Assembly: GCF_963678635.1 (NCBI RefSeq)
Contig: NC_087062.1
Span: forward strand, 59,410,129 to 59,474,128
Source of the DNA: Symsagittifera roscoffensis
Taxonomy: Eukaryota; Xenacoelomorpha; Acoela; Convolutidae
Direction: 5' to 3'
Length of the DNA: 64,000 nt
Below, piece by piece: positions 56,152-64,000 of the stretch (positions are counted from its first letter, which is position 1; the number at the start of each line of letters is the position of its first letter). The notes under the pieces are model-generated. The model saw only the letters and a program-made list of their open reading frames with translations, made no database searches and was not told the origin of the DNA. The position numbers were made by a program, and so were the translations under genes.

Positions 56152-59100
56152 ATGGCAGACCGATTATGGAAATCCGTGCTCGCGGCCCTGAAGAAGCCCA
56201 CTCTTGATGAGCTGTACAGACGCCTGAGGGACTTGGACTACACCCAAATAGACGAGAGAATGGCGGTGATGCTGAATGCCATCCTCCAGTTGGAGGACCA
56301 GGGTGAGTGCAGGGAGTCTGCAACGGAGGCTGTCTTGATGATCGGCTACACCACCGAGGGAATATCGAACCAAGAACAGACCAGATGGTTGTCTTGGAAT
56401 GTGGATGGAGGAGTAAGGGGTTTTGACTTGGCAAGGAATCCTGGCCTGAATAACAATACCGAATATGGCGCAGGGGAATTCCCACTACCGACTAGGCCAA
56501 CAGTAAGATCCACAAGCCAGAGCTCGAGTAGGGTGCCATCGATGTCACGAACGCAACAGACGACCGAGGCATATCCGGATCTAGGTGTTCTAAAGAAAGA
56601 GCTCGAGAAGACGCAGAAGGAAAGGAATAAGGCGAACCTCGATCGGGATCAGGCAAAGCTGGATCGGGAGAAGGTTCAGCTGGAAAGGGACCAGGCGGTC
56701 AACGAGCGAGACCAGGCTCTGAGGTTGCTTGAGATGCAAAAAGCTGAACATCAACAGGAGTTAAGGGTGCGGGAGAACGCCGCAAATCGTGATCAACTGA
56801 GGTCGGAATTGGACAGAATAGAACAACGACAACGCGAGCTTGATGCACAGAAGGGAGCCAGGCCGAAGGAGCGAGTGGTCACCAGCTCGAGGCCAGAGTC
56901 ACGTATGGAGGTGGATGAAGCCCCCAGAGCAAGAGCACGGTTCAACCTTGACCGCGAGGCCCGAGAACACATGAGTGAAGGGTTGGAAGTTTGGATACCG
57001 AATGACGCAACGTCTTCCTTGCGTAGCCTAGAGACGCAACCCATACGCCCACTGATGGATGTGGAGCTGCCGGGATATACCCCAACCTCGACCTCGAGTG
57101 ACAGTCAGGTGAGCGGCGGCTCATCGCGTCTGAGAGAACTGGGTGAGAGATTGCGACAAAAGAGTCGTGAGAGTTCGGCAAGACCGGAGCTTCCCCCGAC
57201 GTGGAGGGAACAGCCGGTTAGGAGTGTCGTGATCTTGAGTTATAAGAAGAATACAGAGGGGAGGTACCACAGGCACAATCGGCTGGACTGGAGTACGGAG
57301 CAGAAAGCTAGGAGAGACTGCTTTCATGATGCGGCCTGGGTGCAGTACTTGGCGCCACCCCGGGTACCAGAAGGTGCGGTTCATCTAATCGTAGGGGACA
57401 GCCTGGTGCGGGTGTTGACCCGGATCCGATCGCACTGGCAGACGGGAATCTTGAGTTTCGCTGGAGCTGCCACGCCACAGATGTTGGCAACGCTTGACAT
57501 GCTGGGGATGACCAAAGTATACACGGTGACCCTGATGGTCGGGACCAACGATGTATCAAGGGGTGAAGCGAGGAAAATAACAAGGCTGCACGATAAGGTG
57601 AGCTGCCTTCTTGAGGAACTGAGGATTCAGATGGACCCCATCCTGTTGACGATATGTACTGTCCCCTACAACATGATGTTTGATCAGCACGCCTTGGAGA
57701 TGAACGAGAAGGTGCGGAACCTAAACAAGGTGATAAGAGACATCCACCGGAAGAGTGTGCTCCCTGTCAGACTGTTGGACGTGGCAGAGCGCATGGAGAA
57801 AGAGGGATTCCCTGAAGACACCTCCAGTGATGGAATCCATTTTGATAGACCGAGGGGAGCAGAGTGGCTAAACGACGTCTTCCAAGAACACATAAATGCG
57901 CTGGAGGCGGATCTGCTAGAGACAGCCCAATTCACATTAGGACCACCTCCGAACCCACCATTCCTTGCCTCAAGGGCCTTGTCTGGTCGCTTGGGACCGA
58001 GAGTTGACACTGGAGACAGTTCAAGGAGCAGCCAGACCGGATTGCAGAGTGCCACGCCAATGGAGTCTGAGGAGGTGACGTCATCAACACCTCCAAGCTC
58101 GGCGATATCCTCAGTGGTAGTGGCAGAGAGCAAACGGGAAAATAAGTCTATGGAGACCGCTCGCTTGAGATATCCTGAGAAGGTGAAAGAACTGGATCTA
58201 GAGAGTTTGGAATGCAGGCAAGAATTGGCGGAAACCCTGGGGATCGAACGAGTGTCACACGAGGATTTGAATAGGCATCATTGCGTGGACTGGTTGAAAG
58301 CTCATGAGGCGCACTTCTCGAGAGCGAAGTTGATGGAGACCACAGACCTGACTGGAATTCCCACAAAAGCGATCATGGGACCCATTAACTACAGACCTCT
58401 CAAGCTGCTGGGGAGTCCTGGACTTATAGCAGAACCCCCCAAGCACCGAACTAGCATCGCCAGGATCAGGTTGGCAACCCCGGCACAGTTGAAGGTGGTA
58501 GACAAGCTACTCAATCCGGGAGGAACGGGATTGCCAGATGCCGCTTACGAAGGCTCGAAATTGGCGGAAGATCCCAGGTACGGGAAGCCCTGTGGGAGTA
58601 CCCAGCTGGCCAAAACCCTGGCAGTTTATGATAGAGCAGATCCAGCTGCTGCGAGAGTAGTCATTGTGGCGGGATCAGACTTCGAAGGAACGTCTCCCAA
58701 GTTGTTCTGGCCGGAGACTTTGATATACTCTTTGCCAGGAGCTGAATTAAATCAGATGTTAACTCTGGTAGTGGCAATAAAGTCGGAGATGCCCTGTGAA
58801 CCTGAGCTGCTGTTGTTTGCAGGGATGAATGATCACCTGCACGCGATGGGACTTCTTGAGCAACTAAAGGGCGATGAAATTCCGACATCGAGGAAGATAT
58901 GGGAAGCCATTCAAGCGTTGTTTGCGGCGATGAATGAAGTGCAAGAGAATGTTGTCTCGAGATTCGGGTCCAAGACGAAGGTGGTGTTTACCACATCCCC
59001 TGGATACGCGAATATCCCACCCGCCCTACAGTTCGTGTACGCGGTCTTGATCCTGATAGCAGAAGGGAATGAATGGCGGATTCTAATGGCAGCCCCCAAT

Positions 59101-62100
59101 CGGGAGTTGGAGCCATCGAACCTGAGGCTTCGCAAGTCAGAATTGGCGGCGGCATGGGCGGACATATCTCATGCACTAAGGGGCTTTTATGGACTAGCCG
59201 ACATCCTGATCGTATTAGACGAGGTGCTCTTGCTAGAGATATCGAACTTTGCCAGGCAACTCAAGCTCAGCCCAGTCATCGGGGACGATCACCCGGCGAT
59301 AAGCAAATTAACGGCCAGCTTGTGGTTTCGGAGTATGGATGTGAAGATCACAAACTCCACCAGCAGGTCTAGAGGTCCCAGTAACGAGAGAAGAAATGTG
59401 GCCGAGACGGAAAAGCAATTAGGATCGATGAAATATCGTTTGACTCAAGAGAATGGCTGGTGGCCATTTTTGACACCAAGGCTGGAGAACGCCACGAATA
59501 AGACAAGGGAGGAAGCACCACTCCTCGTGAAACAAGTCTGGAGTTTTCTAGAGAAGCAACTGGAGCTGGCCGAAGTAAGAGACATGACGGTGGCTAGATT
59601 TGTCTCGGCCGCCAATGAAGTGACGATTGGAGGGTTCTGGAGAGAGCACGCCAAAGGCGAATTGAAGACTCGGAGGGATTACGAGATTATCAAGTTCTTG
59701 AGTCCTTGCTGGGAGAAGGAATTCTTGGCAGGAATATTCGGTACCACGGCGACTATCTTTGGAGCCTTCGTGCAGGAGATACTGGGCATGCCCATCAGCC
59801 TGCTCTTGGCCCTGTATTTGGTCTACCCCAGATACTTGTTCAACATGGGCCCAGCATACATGTTTAGTCGGGGAGTGGAGACACTTCGAGTTGATGGGTA
59901 CCTGGCACTAGTGCTCTTGACCCATGGGGAATTGGTGTCGTTTCATCGATTAATGGAATATGGAGAGCCTCTGTCTATGGGGAGAGTCCACACGAGCATT
60001 GAAACCAGCTCCTACAAGTGTGCCGCAGGGTTGAAGACGTTGCTAGTGCAATACCTCATGATGCAAAATCGGCACATGACGGGTGAAGATGAGAATCCAA
60101 CTTCGAGAGAAGAATGGAAGAAGACGAACAGAGGGATGCCTCTGCTGACGGACCTATGCCTGGCAATGAGGTCGGACCCAATGGCGATATTCCGGGGCCT
60201 AGAGGAGGTGGTGACCTGCATTTATGGTCCAGCAGTGACGTACGCGTTCCCAGACCCCCTGGTGACAACGTATCGTCACTCTGTAACGCACTTGAGCCTT
60301 ATCAGTATACTGGATGGGACGGCGTTAAATTGGTGTCAGCAGGAAGTCCTCAGAGGGCGAATGAGCAACACGGTACTCTTTGGAAAGGTGAAAGATGCCG
60401 AACTAATAGTGTACAACTTCAGGGGGCAAATGCAATGTAGAATGGGAGGCAAGCGAGAGGGTCCCATCGAAATGTATCCCAAATTCTGGAACTTGAACCC
60501 ATTGACGGCGGACGGACGAGAGATCTTGAGAATTCCTGCCTGGAAGGAGTGCTTCGCACTGGTGAAGAGGGAGCTGGAGACCATAATGGAGAAAGAAATC
60601 CTCCCAGCCACCATGCCTGAGTTCCCAATAGTCAGGAGGATGACCTTGGGAATGAATAGTCCCTTGGTAGTTCCCTCCATAATGGCGAGGATGACGACGG
60701 AGGAAATGTAGAAGGATTTCACTGATGGCTGGGATCCCCTGTTCATTGGCTACACGGCGGCGGTCTACTTCCATACCAGCGAGATGAAGGTAAATTCGTG
60801 GACGACGCAAGCGAAAAAGAGTAGAGATTCGCAGCCCCCAGGGTATGAGGTGCGGAAGGTCTTGAGAATTCTAGAGAAGGAGGGACTTGAGAGCATGTTG
60901 CCCATATGGGATGATGGCAGGATGATCGTGATGGAGGGGCACGTCGCACTGGTGGACGACATGAAATTTGCCACGAGAAAATATAAGGCGCCCTATGGCT
61001 TGGAACAGGTGGAAATAAGACAGGAAGGAACAGAACTAGATGCAGCAGGTCAACTGCATGTAGCACTGACGGAATACAAAAAGCTGGATCCCACGACACC
61101 ATCACCACTGTCCGTGGACACACCTGGAGACAAGAGGAGCGGACCCGTCGAGGACCGATTTAAGAAAATTCTCGAGAGAAGGAGACATGAGTCAGAAGAA
61201 GAGAGTATGGATGAAACTCTCAGTGAAGCCGGTGAAGACATGGAAGTGGGGAATACGCCTGAACCAGGGCCATCAGGGGAGGAGCTCACCACTCAAGAGC
61301 TGTTGAAAGACTTGAGCGAGGAGAATTGGGCAGATACTGCCACACCACCCCTGATTCCGTCTCCCCGGAAGGATCTGGAATTGCCATTGGCAAGTGAGAC
61401 CTTCAATATGGGGATGATACTCTTGAGCTCGGAGGAAAGGGAAAAGAACACTTTCGAAGGGAACAGGGACATATTCCTGGGATCACTGAAGGACGATGCT
61501 TGGCAGGAGTTCTTGGAAGAATTCAATCAAGAAGTGGGCAGCGAGACGACGCTGGACAAATTCAAGAAGGAACTGTGGGACACAGTCGTAAGATTTGGAG
61601 AACCGCTTCTGATAGGAACGGGCCTAGATGAGAAGGCGAGAAAAGAGCTACTGAGCAAGCTGGTAGAGCTGAGGAATTCACGATCGAAGACTAGAGAAGA
61701 AAAATGTGAGGACAGCTCTACTCGGAGACAAAAAACTGTAGATAAAATGGTTGATAAGGTTGGGACTAGTAATATGATTAAAAGTACTAATATCCTTAAG
61801 GCTCGACATGAAATTTGCCACGAGAAAATATAAGGCGCCCTATGGCTTGGAACAGGTGGAAATAAGACAGGAAGGAACAGAACTAGATGCAGCAGGTCAA
61901 CTGCATGTAGCACTGACGGAATACAAAAAGCTGGATCCCACGACACCATCACCACTGTCCGTGGACACACCTGGAGACAAGAGGAGCGGACCCGTCGAGG
62001 ACCGATTTAAGAAAATTCTCGAGAGAAGGAGACATGAGTCAGAAGAAGAGAGTATGGATGAAACTCTCAGTGAAGCCGGTGAAGACATGGAAGTGGGGAA

Positions 62101-64000
62101 TACGCCTGAACCAGGGCCATCAGGGGAGGAGCTCACCACTCAAGAGCTGTTGAAAGACTTGAGCGAGGAGAATTGGGCAGATACTGCCACACCACCCCTG
62201 ATTCCGTCTCCCCGGAAGGATCTGGAATTGCCATTGGCAAGTGAGACCTTCAATATGGGGATGATACTCTTGAGCTCGGAGGAAAGGGAAAAGAACACTT
62301 TCGAAGGGAACAGGGACATATTCCTGGGATCACTGAAGGACGATGCTTGGCAGGAGTTCTTGGAAGAATTCAATCAAGAAGTGGGCAGCGAGACGACGCT
62401 GGACAAATTCAAGAAGGAACTGTGGGACACAGTCGTAAGATTTGGAGAACCGCTTCTGATAGGAACGGGCCTAGATGAGAAGGCGAGAAAAGAGCTACTG
62501 AGCAAGCTGGTAGAGCTGAGGAATTCACGATCGAAGACTAGAGAAGAAAAATGTGAGGACAGCTCTACTCGGAGACAAAAAACTGTAGATAAAATGGTTG
62601 ATAAGGTTGGGACTAGTAATATGATTAAAAGTACTAATATCCTTAAGGCTCGAGCAGGGGGAGGCAAGAGTTGGAAGGAGTGGATGGAGAGGTCGAATCA
62701 GTGATGGTAGCCACAACACCCTCAAGTAGAGATGTGAAGACTCGCAAGAGGAAGAGAGAAGTGGAAGGATTGGGTAGTCCTTCAGTGGATGCTGTTTCGG
62801 AAGGAAACTTGAGAGAGACGGCGCCCATGGTTTTGGCTAGATGCAAGACGGCGGCATACAAGAGCAGCTCGGAGCTCAGAAGACCACTTGAAGTAGAGAG
62901 GGAAATAGAGGTTTCCACCAGTTCGACATCGGAGGAAGACTTCAAGCCTTAAAAGATAAACGTGAAGAGAGGTTCAACGAACGGACAGATATGGGAAGTA
63001 GATGTCGGCAAAGAATGGATCTCGAAGGCACACCAGGCCACGGGCAAGCGAGTGACAAGTGATCCATTGGAAAGGAACAAGACGAGGAACACCTCCCGGA
63101 CGTGGTGGGTGGCTCTTGAAACATTGAAAGAAATGGAGGACTGCTGGAAGAAGTTAGACAGTGGAGTAGCTCGCAAGCGACGTAATTGGGCCACCCAGCA
63201 AAAGGCCGAGGTTAATAGAATAGAAATGGCAAATCATCTGAAGAGGTCCTGGCAGAGTTTGTTGAAGGATCATTTTGAAGAAGCAATGAGGACACCCTCA
63301 TCAGCACCACCATTAATGGCGAATCCCTTCGTTAGAACTGCAGGACAATTAATGTTCACCTGGAGTCTGGTGGGGATAGAGTTGGAAACACTGACCTCGT
63401 ATGACAGGCTGAAGTTGGGAAGCAAGAAGCTAGAGATGTATCAGGCACTGATGCAACACGTAGCCAGGGACAACTCAGGCTTGAGCCTGGCCAGAAGAAA
63501 GGATGCCACGTGTTTCTTGAGATGGATAATGTCGATGATGTCTGATAGCACCATCCTGGCATGCCAACAGAGAGCAAGCGCAAGCAAAACCATGGAAAAA
63601 AGAGTCTCAACGGTCATCTTGAACGTGTATCAGAGCACAGGAATAGAAAAGGAAGAGGGTTCCAGACTATCCCTAGAGAACCATAGGAAGCTAGACGAGG
63701 TACGGAGGTTTTATAATAAGAAGTTCGAAGAAGAACATGATGTTCACCGTAACCTGGCCTCGTCAGAGCAGTACTCGAGAATCAGCGAGAAGGGGAATAC
63801 CAATATGTGTCTGGAGTGATGGGAATGGCCTACAACCCCTTCTTAGACTCGGAAGCTGGAGGCGCCCACAGGAACCATGAGGTGGCGGAGCTACTGAAGT
63901 TTTGGGCAGAAAGAATAATGGAAATAGACGCGGTGGAAAAAGAGGGGCTGAGCCTGGGCCTGATTCTTGAGAAAACACCAGAGGTGGTGAGCATACCACG
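56152..64000 (+). pseudogene. Element 2 second ORF (SGNH-domain giant protein), broken and cut by window end
   Basis: Opens at ATG 56152 (MADRLWKSVL) and runs 1519 codons to a TAG at 60709. It includes a coiled coil ~145-230 and an SGNH domain with GDS (Ser417), GTND (Asn466) and DGIH (Asp560, His563), then the second SGNH-like region (VAGSD, AGMNDH, GDDH). After the TAG the same frame continues, then a perfect 847-bp tandem duplication (60959-62652) shifts the frame. Open pieces 61808-62704, 62671-62952 and 62962-63819 continue the match to element 1's C-terminal half, with a further shift near 63800, after which MGMAYNPF resumes in another frame. The SGNH triad itself is intact. The last ~650 residues lie beyond the window. 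Confidence 0.88.
60959..62652 (+). repeat. Perfect 847-bp tandem duplication in element 2 ORF2
   Basis: The ATG of acatgaaatttgcc occurs at 60961 and 61808, and both copies end in aatatccttaaggctcga. I saw no differences. The unit is not a multiple of three, so it breaks the frame. The junction shares cga, as expected from slippage or microhomology repair. Confidence 0.93.

Larger units (their letters stand above)
43513..64000 (+). mobile_element. Element 2: sister giant retrotransposon, decayed and cut by the window end
   Basis: Same architecture as element 1: LTR with TGTGCC...GTTACA, identical PBS core, long leader, Gag-Pol with macro-like tail, spacer, SGNH-domain ORF2. Pol protein sequence is very close to element 1 (long identical runs around the RT active site), but synonymous sites are heavily changed and the LTR and leader are mostly unalike. 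Both ORFs are broken. The 3' part and 3' LTR lie outside the window. Confidence 0.9.

Overview
The window is nuclear DNA of an animal, almost certainly a transposon-rich intergenic region. It has AT-rich spacers, a lone splice-acceptor-bounded exon of an SR-type RNA-binding protein, microsatellites, fold-back elements and long retroelement coding regions with standard-code animal codon use. I cannot name the species. No bacterial operons, rRNA or tRNA genes, or CRISPR arrays are present.

The centrepiece is a complete giant LTR retrotransposon of the Ty3/gypsy type ('element 1', 13618-38030, 24.4 kb). It has 884-bp TG...CA LTRs that differ at only one base by eye, a primer-binding-site block, a 3.1-kb structured leader, an intact 3160-residue Gag-Pol frame (17604-27086), an intact second frame of 2955 residues (27529-36396), and a PPT-like block against the 3' LTR. 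Two protein features are unusual. The C-terminus of Gag-Pol looks like a macro domain of the TARG1/OARD1 type. The second protein carries an SGNH (GDSL-type) hydrolase domain with all catalytic blocks, followed by a degenerate second SGNH-like domain and about 1850 residues of unknown function.

A diverged sister ('element 2', 43513 to the window end) has the same layout, but its Gag-Pol has three in-frame stops and a frameshift. Its second frame has a stop, frameshifts and a perfect 847-bp tandem duplication. A third, older relic of the second frame lies at the left edge (28-3330). It is split by a 1.4-kb repeat-rich insertion and by a GA microsatellite. Three independent copies of this protein family therefore sit in one window, which separates selected positions from neutral ones.

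Element 1 sits between minus-strand remains of another Ty3/gypsy-like element. A decayed pol with protease, reverse transcriptase, RNase H and integrase motifs lies at 38.1-42.6 kb, and an env-like membrane-protein remnant lies at 9.7-13.2 kb. The simplest reading is that element 1 jumped into an older env-carrying element.

Layout: 0-3.3 kb second-ORF relic with insert; 3.3-7.4 kb AT-rich spacer with a fold-back element; 7.4-8.8 kb decayed minus-strand coding; 8.84-9.07 kb SR-protein exon; 9.24-9.62 kb MITE; 9.7-13.2 kb env-like relic; 13.6-38.0 kb element 1; 38.0-43.5 kb pol relic; 43.5-64 kb element 2. The non-coding parts also hold strong signals: a duplicated leader RNA with compensatory base-pair changes, repeated stem-loop modules, a covarying LTR hairpin, and a near-invariant 67-nt block inside Gag-Pol.
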